This document shows positions 33,188-41,430 of a stretch of DNA of 64,000 nucleotides, one piece after another. The stretch lies in the NCBI RefSeq assembly GCF_900115005.1, contig NZ_FOUY01000009.1, positions 1-64,000 of the forward strand, written 5' to 3'. How positions within the stretch are numbered: the stretch's first letter is position 1; each line of letters starts with the position of its first letter. The notes beneath the pieces were generated by a model that worked only from the letters and a program-made list of their open reading frames with translations, ran no database searches and was not told the DNA's origin. A program made the translations under genes and the position numbers. This DNA comes from Pseudonocardia ammonioxydans. GTDB taxonomy: Bacteria; Actinomycetota; Actinomycetes; Mycobacteriales; Pseudonocardiaceae.

Positions 33188-35050
33188 TCAGGCGCCGTGG
33201 GCGGGGCGCTTGCGCCGGTGCCGTGCCGCGGCGGCGCCGGACGCGGCGACGATCGGGGTCGCGGCGCTGCCGTGCGCGTCGGCACGGCGACGGGTCCCGC
33301 GCCCGCACCGCTCGGCACCGCTGCGGGTGCCCGGCAGCGCGGCCGCGGACCGGATCGCGCGCGGTGCGGGCACGACGCCGTCCCGGTCGTCGTCGGCGAG
33401 CGAGCGGGCCGCCCGCTGCAGCGACCGCAGCCGCTCCATCCGGTCCGCAGCACCGGGGCCGTCGAGCGGCGGGGTGCTCGGCCCTGCCCCGGGGCCCGGG
33501 TCGGCCGGCCCGCCGAGCACCGCCGCCAGAACGATCGTCTCGGGGTCACGACGGGCGTCGTCGGAGGTCAGCCGCCGTCCACCCACACCGTCCACAGAGT
33601 TGTCCACAGGGGTGCGTTTCCCCATCGCAAGGTCGGTGGCGAGCGCGGCCCGCTGGACCGGCAGCACCGCGGCCTCCGGGTCGCACCGAGCCGCCGCCGA
33701 GTCGAGGCGCACCGGCACCGGCGCCCCGCTCGCCGCTCGACGGCGGGGCAACGCGCGCATCCAGCGCCGGGCGGGGCGCTCGACGAGGGCGTGCAGCAGG
33801 TGGGCCACCGGCAGGGTGCCCGCCACGACGACGAGTGCGATCAGGTGCCCGGTCTCCCCGCCCGCCGGGAGCACACCGGTCTCGCTCAGGAACCAGAAGA
33901 TCTCGAACATCGGGATGTGCACGAGGTAGAGCGCGTAGGAGACGCGCCCGCCGTGCACCATCGGGCGGACGGTCAGCAGCCGGTGCACCGGACCGCGGTC
34001 GGCGAGCGCGAGCGACCCGACCAGCACGGGGAACAGCAGCACGGCCAGGCCGTGCCACCCGTCGCCGTACACGCCCCCGAGCACGAGCACGACCGGGACG
34101 GCGACGGCGGCGAGCCCGGCCACCCACGATGCGACCGCGGGGACCGACGCGGCCGTGGGCACCGACGCAGCCGTACGGACCGACGCGGCCGCGGGGGCCG
34201 ACGCGGCCCCTGGGGCGGCCGCGGATGCGGGGGCCGCCGCACCACGCAGCCGTCGGACCGCCAGCACGGCCAGGACCCCGGCCGCGAACCCGCCGAGGAT
34301 CCGGACCAGCCAGCTGTAGGGGTAGTACGGCGACCCGACCACCACGAACGCCGCCGCCATCGGGGCCACGCACAGCAGCGACCCCGCGGCCAGCACCGTG
34401 AACGGCAGGTTCCGCAGCCGGAAGAAGACCAGCGCGAGCACCGGGAAGAGCAGGTACGCCAGCCACTCCGCACTGATCGACCAGGTCGGCCCGACCCAGG
34501 ACGCACCGTCCAGGTAGGGCTCGTGCCACATCTGCACGAGCAGCAGCTGCTCCAGCCACGCCCGGACGGTCAGCTCCGGCTGCACCGCCTGGTAGGCGAT
34601 CTGCTCCCCCGAGCCCAGCACCGCGCGGGCCACCAGCCACACCCCGAACAGGTGCAGCACGACCGCGTACGCCGGCCACATCCGTGCCGCCCGGGCCCAC
34701 ACGAACCCGCCCGCGTCGCGCATCCGCAGCCGCGGGCCGAGCTGCTCGAGGTAGGTCCAGGCGATCACGAACCCGCTCAGCACGAAGAACAGGTCCACGC
34801 CGAGTGCACCCTGCGTGATCAGCGGGCCCAGCGCGTCGTTGACCATCTCCACCCCGGGCAGCGAGGTGAAGTGGAAGTGGAACGCGACCACCCACAGCGC
34901 GGCGACGATCCGCAGCCCGGTCAGCGCCCGCACCTCGCCCCGGGGGCCGGAGTCGGAGGTCACGCGCCGGTCGTCCGGGACACCGACGGTGGCGGGCGTC
35001 ACCGCGGCCGTGGCGTCGGCCGCGGGGCGCCCGGGGGTGCAGATGCTCAC
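33188..35050 (-). CDS. Acyltransferase 3 family membrane protein (OafA/YrhL type)
   Basis: This 620-aa protein has an acyltransferase-3 domain (about residues 38-425). It starts RALTGLRIVAALWVVAFHFHF with the catalytic His region and includes LFFVLSGFVIAW. Ten or so membrane helices follow, then a disordered Ala/Arg-rich C-terminal region of about 190 residues. It should acylate a cell-envelope sugar using cytoplasmic acyl-CoA. An in-frame repeat (units close to RTAASVPTAASVPAVAS, encoded near 34120-34220) interrupts two helices. Succinylation or acetylation of AG is possible but only inferred from location. Confidence 0.85.
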   Translation of the reverse strand: MSICTPGRPAADATAAVTPATVGVPDDRRVTSDSGPRGEVRALTGLRIVAALWVVAFHFHFTSLPGVEMVNDALGPLITQGALGVDLFFVLSGFVIAWTYLEQLGPRLRMRDAGGFVWARAARMWPAYAVVLHLFGVWLVARAVLGSGEQIAYQAVQPELTVRAWLEQLLLVQMWHEPYLDGASWVGPTWSISAEWLAYLLFPVLALVFFRLRNLPFTVLAAGSLLCVAPMAAAFVVVGSPYYPYSWLVRILGGFAAGVLAVLAVRRLRGAAAPASAAAPGAASAPAAASVRTAASVPTAASVPAVASWVAGLAAVAVPVVLVLGGVYGDGWHGLAVLLFPVLVGSLALADRGPVHRLLTVRPMVHGGRVSYALYLVHIPMFEIFWFLSETGVLPAGGETGHLIALVVVAGTLPVAHLLHALVERPARRWMRALPRRRAASGAPVPVRLDSAAARCDPEAAVLPVQRAALATDLAMGKRTPVDNSVDGVGGRRLTSDDARRDPETIVLAAVLGGPADPGPGAGPSTPPLDGPGAADRMERLRSLQRAARSLADDDRDGVVPAPRAIRSAAALPGTRSGAERCGRGTRRRADAHGSAATPIVAASGAAAARHRRKRPAHGA

Positions 35051-35231
35051 GCCGAGGCCAACGATGGAGCGTCACCACCGTCACCGGTGACACCTGAAGA
35101 GGGCCCGAATGTCGCATCCGGTGACGCATTGTGACCAAGAGTGCCGACATCCGGACTTGACTCCCCGGCAGGGCGAAATCGGCTCCGCCGGCGCATCACG
35201 GGGGCGTCACGGACGATCTTCGGTGCACGTC

Positions 35232-35237
35232 TAGCCT
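35232..35237 (+). promoter_or_regulatory. Putative -10 box of the plus-strand emb gene
   Basis: TAGCCT ends 7 nt before GTG 35245, the same hexamer and spacing as before dprE1. The 194-bp gap 35051-35244 holds nothing else I can identify. Confidence 0.4.
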
Positions 35238-35244
35238 CGGCCGG

Positions 35245-38200
35245 GTGCTGACCGTCGACACGGAGTCCGAGCCTCGGGCCGGGAACCGGTCCGGTGACCG
35301 TGGTCCCCGTTCCGCCGACCGGCTCCTCGCGGCCGGTCTCGGCCTGCTCTCCGCGTTGCTGGCGCTGGCGATCCCGTTCCTGCCCGTGGTGCAGAACACC
35401 GCGACCGTGACCTGGCCGAACGCCGAGACCGGTACCGCGCCGGTCGACGCGCCGCTGGTCGCCTACCGCGCCGAGTCGTTCTCCGCGACCGTCGCCTGCG
35501 ACGCGATCCGCAGCCTCGACGACCGGACGTCCGGCCCGGCCACCGTGCTGGCCACGACCCCGGACGCGGCGCCCACCGGCGACACCGTCGGGCTCCGGCT
35601 CACCGTCGACGACGGCACCCTCTCCCTGGACAACCGCGGCCTGCGCCTCGCCACCACGGCGCTGCCCCCGCCGGGCGGACCGTGCGATTTCACGTTCACC
35701 TCCGACGGCGGCGCGACGACCGCCACGCTGGCCGGGACGACCCTGGCCGAGCCGGGCGGGGACGCCCGTCCGCAGGTCGTGGGCATCTACTCCGACCTCG
35801 ACGCGGACCTCGACCCGATGGGGTCGACGTCGGTCTCGTTCGACACCGACAACCGCTACGACAGCAGCGCCTCGACGCTGAAGCTGGTCGCCGGTGCGGT
35901 CGCCGTCGTCGCGTTGCTCGGGTCGTTGTTCTTCCTGCGCCGGATCGACGACTCCGACGCCCGCCGGGTCGTGCACGGGCGGCGGCTGGCGGTCGGGTTG
36001 CGCGGGCGCGACACCGCCCGGGACGTGGTGGTCACCGCCGTGCTCGTCGTCTGGGCCCTGATCGGCTCGATGACCCCGGACGACGGGTACATCCTCGACA
36101 TCTCCCGTGGCACCGAGACCGCCGGCTACATCGGGAACTACCACCGCTGGTTCGACGTGCCGGAGGCGCCGTTCGGCTGGTTCTACCAGCTGTACTCGCT
36201 GTGGAGCGGCATCTCCGACGCGGTGCTGTGGCTGCGCCTGCCGGCCCTGGTGATGGCGCTCGCGTCCTGGTTCCTGATCAGCCGGGCGCTGCTGCCGCGG
36301 CTGGGCACCCGGGTTCGGCGCAGCCGGTCCGCGGGCTGGGCGGCGGCCGGGGTCTTCCTGTGCTTCTGGCTGCCGTTCAACAACGGGCTGCGCCCGGAGT
36401 CGGTCGTGGTGATCGCCGCCCTGGTGTCGTTCGTGATGCTGGAGCGCGCGCTCGCCACCCGCCGGCTGCTGCCGGTCGCGGGGGCACTCGTGGCCGGGGC
36501 GTTCGCCGTCGCCGCCACCCCCACCGGCCTCATCGCCCTCGCCCCGTTCCTGGCCGCGATCCGCCCGCTGCTGGCGCTGCTCACCGAGCGGGTGCGGACC
36601 TCCGGCTGGCTCACGACGCTGGCACCGCTCGCGGCGGCCGGCCTGGTCGTGCTGGTGGCCGTGTTCGGCGACCAGACCTGGGCGACGATCTCCGAGGCGA
36701 CCCGGGTCCGGACCGACATCGGCCCGAGCCTGTCCTGGTACGAGGAGCTCTCCCGCTACGAGCTGCTGTTCTCGGAGACCCGCGACGGCTCGGTGCACCG
36801 GCGCTTCCCGGTGCTGCTGCTGTGGCTGTGCATGATCGTCTCGGTCGTGGTGCTGCTGCGCCGCGGCCGCATCCCCGGTGCCGCGCTCGGCTTCTCCCGC
36901 CGGCTGCTCGCCAGCACCGCGCTGTCGTTCGCGGTCCTGGCCCTCACGCCCACGAAGTGGACCCACCACTTCGGTGCCTTCGCCGCGCTCGGGGCCGGCG
37001 TCGCCGCGCTGGCCGCCCTGGCCACGAGCACGGGCGTGCTGCGGTCGCGGCGCAACCAGGCGCTGTTCCTCTCCGCGGTGCTCGTCGTGACCGGGCTGGC
37101 CTTCACCGGTCCGAACACCTGGTGGTACGTCTCCGACTGGGGTGTCCCCTGGTTCGACAAACCCGTGTCGATCGGCGGGGTCCGGGCCACGACGCTGCTG
37201 CTGGCGGCGGCGTTCGTCTCGCTGGTGGTCGCGGCCGTGGAGCACCTGCGGTCGGCGTCGGGGATCCCCCGGCCGGTCCGCGAGACCGTCGGACGACGAC
37301 GGCGCCGGATCGGCCAGGCCCAGGCCGTGCGGCTCGGCTCGGCCCCGGTCGCGATCATCTGCGCGTTCATGGTGCTGTTCCAGGTCGCGTCGCTGGCCAA
37401 GGGCATGGAGAAGCAGGCCGACTCGTACTCGCTCGGCGCCGACATCCTCACGGATCCGACCGGGTCCGAGTGCGGCCTCGCCGGACGGGTCATGGTCGAG
37501 ACCGACCCGGCGGCCAACGTCCTGCCGCCCGTACCCGGCCCGGCCGACGCCACACCGGCGGTCGCGGACGGCTTCGGCCCCGACGGCCTCCCGCCGACCG
37601 GCCCGGGGTCGTTGCAGGACAACAGCGGCGACGGCGCGCGGCGGCCGGGCATCACCGGCACCGGCCCGCTCGGCGGCCCGGTGGCGGGCAGCTGGTCGCC
37701 GGAGCCGGACGCGGTCGGTGACTACCGCTCCGAGTGGTACGGGCTGCCGGAGACCGCACGGGACGGTTCGGCCCCGCTGGTGCTCGGCATCGCGGGCACC
37801 GTCGGCGGCGGGAACTCGCTCGCCCTGGAGTTCGCCCGCGGCGGCGAAGTGATCGACACCATCGAGCCCGACGGCAGCGCGGGCACGGTGACGACCACAT
37901 CGGACTACGCAGGCGGTGCCGCGGGCGGGCAGTCCTGGCGCGACGTGCGTCTCGACCTCGCCGGGAGCCCGGCCGCCGAGGCCGACTCCGTGCGGGTCGT
38001 CGCCCGCGACCGCGGGCTGGGACCGAACTCCTGGATCGCCGTCGCCCAGCCGCGGGTGCCGGAGCTGACCCCGCTCACCGAGGTCGTCGCCGGGCAGCCC
38101 GGTTACCTGGACTGGGCGACCTCGTTCGTGCACCCGTGCCTCGAGCGCTTCGGCGTGCACCGCGGAATCGCCGACGTCCCGGCGTTCCGGATGCTCGCCG

Positions 38201-38472
38201 ACATCCAGCAGCGCACGGTCGCCGACGAGTGGGGCCGCGGCTCCAACGGCGGCCCGCAGGGCTGGCTCACCCAGGTCGGCGCCCAGCGCTACGTCCCGAC
38301 CTACCTGCCGGGCGCGTGGGACTTCGACTGGGGCCAGATCCGGTTGGTCGACCGCTACGAACCACGGGCCGTCCCCGCGGTGGCCGAGCACGGCGAGCGG
38401 ACCATGTGGGGCTGGCAGCAGGTCGGCGAGGCGGGCGCGCCGCCCCCGCACCCGCCGTCGCTGCCCGGCTGA
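35245..38472 (+). CDS. Arabinosyltransferase, Emb family (EmbA/B/C-like)
   Basis: This 1075-aa GT-C enzyme has the usual length (about 1,090 aa in Mtb). The N-terminal extracytoplasmic domain (about residues 45-205) is followed by about fifteen membrane helices and a C-terminal carbohydrate-binding domain (from about 740). The catalytic pair Asp279-Asp280 is in TPDDGYILDISRG. It uses decaprenyl-P-arabinose to build arabinan outside the membrane. Ile296 (AGYIGNYHRWF) aligns with EmbB Met306, the main ethambutol-resistance site. It is first in the pair with the GlfT2-like gene at 38587. Confidence 0.93.
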   Translation: MLTVDTESEPRAGNRSGDRGPRSADRLLAAGLGLLSALLALAIPFLPVVQNTATVTWPNAETGTAPVDAPLVAYRAESFSATVACDAIRSLDDRTSGPATVLATTPDAAPTGDTVGLRLTVDDGTLSLDNRGLRLATTALPPPGGPCDFTFTSDGGATTATLAGTTLAEPGGDARPQVVGIYSDLDADLDPMGSTSVSFDTDNRYDSSASTLKLVAGAVAVVALLGSLFFLRRIDDSDARRVVHGRRLAVGLRGRDTARDVVVTAVLVVWALIGSMTPDDGYILDISRGTETAGYIGNYHRWFDVPEAPFGWFYQLYSLWSGISDAVLWLRLPALVMALASWFLISRALLPRLGTRVRRSRSAGWAAAGVFLCFWLPFNNGLRPESVVVIAALVSFVMLERALATRRLLPVAGALVAGAFAVAATPTGLIALAPFLAAIRPLLALLTERVRTSGWLTTLAPLAAAGLVVLVAVFGDQTWATISEATRVRTDIGPSLSWYEELSRYELLFSETRDGSVHRRFPVLLLWLCMIVSVVVLLRRGRIPGAALGFSRRLLASTALSFAVLALTPTKWTHHFGAFAALGAGVAALAALATSTGVLRSRRNQALFLSAVLVVTGLAFTGPNTWWYVSDWGVPWFDKPVSIGGVRATTLLLAAAFVSLVVAAVEHLRSASGIPRPVRETVGRRRRRIGQAQAVRLGSAPVAIICAFMVLFQVASLAKGMEKQADSYSLGADILTDPTGSECGLAGRVMVETDPAANVLPPVPGPADATPAVADGFGPDGLPPTGPGSLQDNSGDGARRPGITGTGPLGGPVAGSWSPEPDAVGDYRSEWYGLPETARDGSAPLVLGIAGTVGGGNSLALEFARGGEVIDTIEPDGSAGTVTTTSDYAGGAAGGQSWRDVRLDLAGSPAAEADSVRVVARDRGLGPNSWIAVAQPRVPELTPLTEVVAGQPGYLDWATSFVHPCLERFGVHRGIADVPAFRMLADIQQRTVADEWGRGSNGGPQGWLTQVGAQRYVPTYLPGAWDFDWGQIRLVDRYEPRAVPAVAEHGERTMWGWQQVGEAGAPPPHPPSLPG

Positions 38473-38506
38473 CAGACTCTCGGGGACTTTTCTGACTCTC
38501 TGCACG

Positions 38507-38556
38507 TCCGGACTCTCCGAGTCCCTGAACTTCCGGACTCTCCGAGTCTCTGACGA
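38507..38556 (+). repeat. 25-bp tandem repeat before the glfT2-like gene
   Basis: Two 25-bp units share TCCGGACTCTCCGAGTCyCTGA. Each holds the inverted repeat GGACTC-TCC-GAGTC(C/T). Related pieces (AGACTCTCGG, TGACTCTCTG) precede from 38474. The units fill the 114-bp gap and could be a terminator/attenuator or an operator. Confidence 0.6.
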
Positions 38557-38586
38557 CCGAACCGACCCGAGAGGCGACCGCACGAC

Positions 38587-40506
38587 ATGCTGGACACCGC
38601 CCGCGCCGACGGCGACCCCGCTCCCGCCGCACCGCAGGCCGGTGACCCGCCCCCCGGGCGGCTGGTGGTGCAGCGCGGTCCGTTCACCGGTCCGACGGCG
38701 CTCGTCCCCGAGGACCTCTACGCGGAGGTCCTGCGCGGGGCCGCGCGCCGCGACCGGGACCGGGACCGGATCGAGCTGGGCCCGGCCACGCTCGTCAGCA
38801 CCAACACCTACTGGGGCCGGCTGCACGCCACCTACTGGCAGCGCTGGACGGCGGTCCCCGAGGTCCGGGTGACGCTGCGGGCGAGCGGCCGCGGCCGGGT
38901 GTGGCTGATGGCCTCGGACACCAACAAGGTCGCGCGCGCGGTCGGGGTCGCCGAGATCGACCGGTCCGGCACGACCGACACCACCGTGGAGCTCACCGGC
39001 GCGATCGACCGGTTCCTCGACGGCGGCGGGATGTGGCTGGAGCTCGGCACCGACACCGGGTCGATGACCGTGTCGGACGTCGAGTGGGCGGTGCAGGTGC
39101 CGCACCCGGCCCGGCCCACCACGATCACCATCTGCACCTACAACCGGGTCGAGGACTGCCTGAACACGCTGCAGGCCCTGCTCGACGACCCGGTCGCGCG
39201 CGAGCGGGTCGGTCCGGTCCGCGTGGTCGACCAGGGCAGCGACCCGCTCGAGGCGCGGGACCGGTTCGCCACGATCGCCGCCGGGTTCGGCGAGCAGCTG
39301 GTCTACCTGCGGCAGCCGAACCTGGGCGGCGCGGGCGGCTTCACCCGCGGCCTCTACGAGGCGACCGCCGGGGCGCCGGACGACGACCACGACGTCCTGC
39401 TCATGGACGACGACGTGCTGCTCGACCCGGAGATCGTCGTCCGGCTGACCGGGTTCGCCGCGTGCACCACGCACCCGACGATCGTCGGCGGGCAGATGCT
39501 GAACCTGCTGCACCCCGGCCACGTGCACATCACCGCCGAGTACGCCGAGCCGGAGCGGCTGCGCGTCGGGCGCCCCATCCCGGGCGCGCTGGAGGAGGGC
39601 TTCCTGCTCGGCCGCGACGAGCGGCTGCTGCCGATCGTGCAGGAGCGCCGGGTCGACACCGAGTACAACGGCTGGTGGTCGTGCCTGATCCCGGCCCCGG
39701 TCGTGCGCGCGATCGGCTACCCGCTGCCGCTGTTCTTCCAGTGGGACGACGTCGAGTTCGGCTACCGCGCCCGCGAGCACGGCTTCCCCACGGTCTCCCT
39801 GCCCGGCGCCGGCGTGTGGCACGCCGACTTCGGCTGGAAGGACTGGGACGAGTGGCACCGCTACTTCAACCAGCGCAACGGCCTGATCACCGCGGCACTG
39901 CGCACCGGGTTCGACCGGCGCACGGTCACCGGCACGGTGGTCGAGCTGCTGGCCCAGTACCTGGTCGCGATGCAGTACGGGCTCGCCGCGACGCTGCTGA
40001 CCGCGGTCGAGGACTTCCTGGAGGGGCCCGCGATCCTCGACGACGGTTCCGCGGCCGCCGCGGCCCGGATCCGCGCCATCCGCGCCGCCTACCCGGAGAC
40101 GACGGCGGTGCCGATCACCGAGGCCGGCCTCGACCCGCGCGAGTCGGTGGTGCACCTGGCCGGGCACACGCCGTCGAAGATGGTCCGGACGTGGCTGAAG
40201 CGGGCGGTGCTGCAGGCATCCGGACGGGTGCCGTTCCGCTCCGGCATGGTGCCGGCCGGTGAGGCGCACTGGTGGCACGTGGCGCTGTTCGAGCGGGCGA
40301 TCGTGACCGACATGGCGGAGACCGGCGTCCGCATCCGGACCCGGGACCGGGAGCGGCTGCGCGAGCTCGCCGTCCGTGGGGTCCGTACGGTGCGACGGCT
40401 GCACACCGAGGGCCCCGAGGCCGCCCGCCGGTGGAAGGCCGCCGAGCCCCGGCTCACGGCACGGGAGACGTGGACCCGGCTGTTCGACGCGACGCCCGGG
40501 TCCTGA
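38587..40506 (+). CDS. GlfT2-like glycosyltransferase paralogue
   Basis: This 639-aa protein has the GlfT2 layout: an N-terminal beta domain (about 1-170), a GT2 catalytic domain with the metal motif LLMDDDVLLDP, the acceptor/base region FQWDDVEFGYRA and the late His motif GVWHADFG, then a helical C-terminal domain. It differs clearly from the GlfT2 orthologue at 44418 (WDDVEFGYRAREHG against WDDAEYGLRARAAG; WHADFGWKDWDEWHRYFNQRN against the canonical WHMSF type). It may add a different sugar or act at another galactan stage. It is paired with the emb gene just upstream. Confidence 0.82.
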   Translation: MLDTARADGDPAPAAPQAGDPPPGRLVVQRGPFTGPTALVPEDLYAEVLRGAARRDRDRDRIELGPATLVSTNTYWGRLHATYWQRWTAVPEVRVTLRASGRGRVWLMASDTNKVARAVGVAEIDRSGTTDTTVELTGAIDRFLDGGGMWLELGTDTGSMTVSDVEWAVQVPHPARPTTITICTYNRVEDCLNTLQALLDDPVARERVGPVRVVDQGSDPLEARDRFATIAAGFGEQLVYLRQPNLGGAGGFTRGLYEATAGAPDDDHDVLLMDDDVLLDPEIVVRLTGFAACTTHPTIVGGQMLNLLHPGHVHITAEYAEPERLRVGRPIPGALEEGFLLGRDERLLPIVQERRVDTEYNGWWSCLIPAPVVRAIGYPLPLFFQWDDVEFGYRAREHGFPTVSLPGAGVWHADFGWKDWDEWHRYFNQRNGLITAALRTGFDRRTVTGTVVELLAQYLVAMQYGLAATLLTAVEDFLEGPAILDDGSAAAAARIRAIRAAYPETTAVPITEAGLDPRESVVHLAGHTPSKMVRTWLKRAVLQASGRVPFRSGMVPAGEAHWWHVALFERAIVTDMAETGVRIRTRDRERLRELAVRGVRTVRRLHTEGPEAARRWKAAEPRLTARETWTRLFDATPGS

Positions 40507-41149
40507 CCGGTGCGCTGACTCGCCGGCGCCCGACGAGCACCGCGACCAGCACAACCACCGACGCCACCGGCATCGGGTTCGCGGCGACGAAGCCGAGCGT
40601 GAGGTCGGCGACCACCGCCGCACACGCGGCCGCGAACATCCAGCGCGGTCCGGCGGCCGGCTTCGGCCGGTCCGCCGACCAGGGCGTCCGCCCCCAGGGC
40701 TTGGCGATCGAGGCCCACGCCTGGAACGCGATCGCCGACGCCATCAGCAGGGTCGTCACGAGCAGGGTCGCCGGCGGCGCGGACGCGGGATCGGCGTGCG
40801 CGTCGCCGAGCATCCCGGAGAGCAGGAAGATCCCCAGGTAGAGCTGGACCAGGGTGATCGCGAACTTCACCGTGACCCACCAGTGGTGGAAGAAGCCGTA
40901 GGGCGTCGCGGCGGCGAGCACGATCCCGGTCAGCGCGGAGCCGACGGCGAGCGGGGCGAGCAGCACGGCGTCGAGGTGGTCGGCGGCGAGCAGCGCCGGC
41001 CCGCGGGCCGCCGGGTCGGCCGTGGCGAGGGCGAGCAGGGCGGCCAGCGAGGCGGCGAGCGCCATCCAGCCCACCGAGGTGAGCACGTGCAGCCAGACGG
41101 TGAGCCGGCGCCAGGTCCGGGCCGAGGGCAGGGTTGCTGCGAGGGGCAT
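40454..41149 (-). CDS. Polytopic membrane protein of unknown function
   Basis: This 231-aa protein has about six hydrophobic segments (TVWLHVLTSVGWMALAASLA; HHWWVTVKFAITLVQLYLG). The pattern of paired His residues in helices resembles DUF2269-type or cytochrome-b561-like proteins, so heme binding is possible. It ends 53 bp inside the convergent glfT2-like gene. A GTGAGCG repeat cluster lies in its 5' region. No role in AG is evident. Confidence 0.68.
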   Translation of the reverse strand: MPLAATLPSARTWRRLTVWLHVLTSVGWMALAASLAALLALATADPAARGPALLAADHLDAVLLAPLAVGSALTGIVLAAATPYGFFHHWWVTVKFAITLVQLYLGIFLLSGMLGDAHADPASAPPATLLVTTLLMASAIAFQAWASIAKPWGRTPWSADRPKPAAGPRWMFAAACAAVVADLTLGFVAANPMPVASVVVLVAVLVGRRRVSAPVRTRASRRTAGSTSPVP

Positions 41150-41265
41150 GCGTCCAGCTCACCCGAGCCGGCGCCGTGTTCCGTCCGGGCCGCACCCGGG
41201 TCCGCCCCGGGGCCCGGGTAGTCGTCTCGACGTACGAGCGGCCCGCCGCCCCTCCGCCCACTCCG

Positions 41266-41392
41266 GACGCTCACGCGTTCCGACACCGCTCACGCCTTCC
41301 CGGCGACGCTCACGCGATCCGGTGAGCGTCGGCGTAACCGGTGAGCGTCGGCGGGAGGTGAGCGTCAGCGGGATCGGTGAGCGTCGGCGGGG
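41266..41392. repeat. Inverted cluster of CGCTCAC / GTGAGCG repeats
   Basis: Three CGCTCAC units (41268, 41287, 41307) are followed by four GTGAGCG units (41322, 41341, 41358, 41377), each about 17-20 bp apart, mostly within GGTGAGCGTCGGCGG. The whole forms a large imperfect palindrome in the 281-bp gap 41150-41430, downstream of the minus-strand emb gene and upstream of the 41149 gene. It may be a terminator, a multi-site operator or a nucleoid-protein site. Confidence 0.7.
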
Positions 41393-41430
41393 CCCGCCGT
41401 GCCGTTGCCCGGCATGGCCGTGCTCGGGGA

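Noticed and set aside
33586-33608. DnaA boxes (TTGTCCACA) inside the acyltransferase gene
   Set aside because: They encode ordinary Val-Asp-Asn codons in the coding frame; chance is the simpler explanation.
35047-40623. Very long open frame on the minus strand (about 1,858 codons)
   Set aside because: It is antisense to the emb and glfT2-like genes, has Arg/Pro/Gly-rich composition without domains, and results from high GC3 bias.
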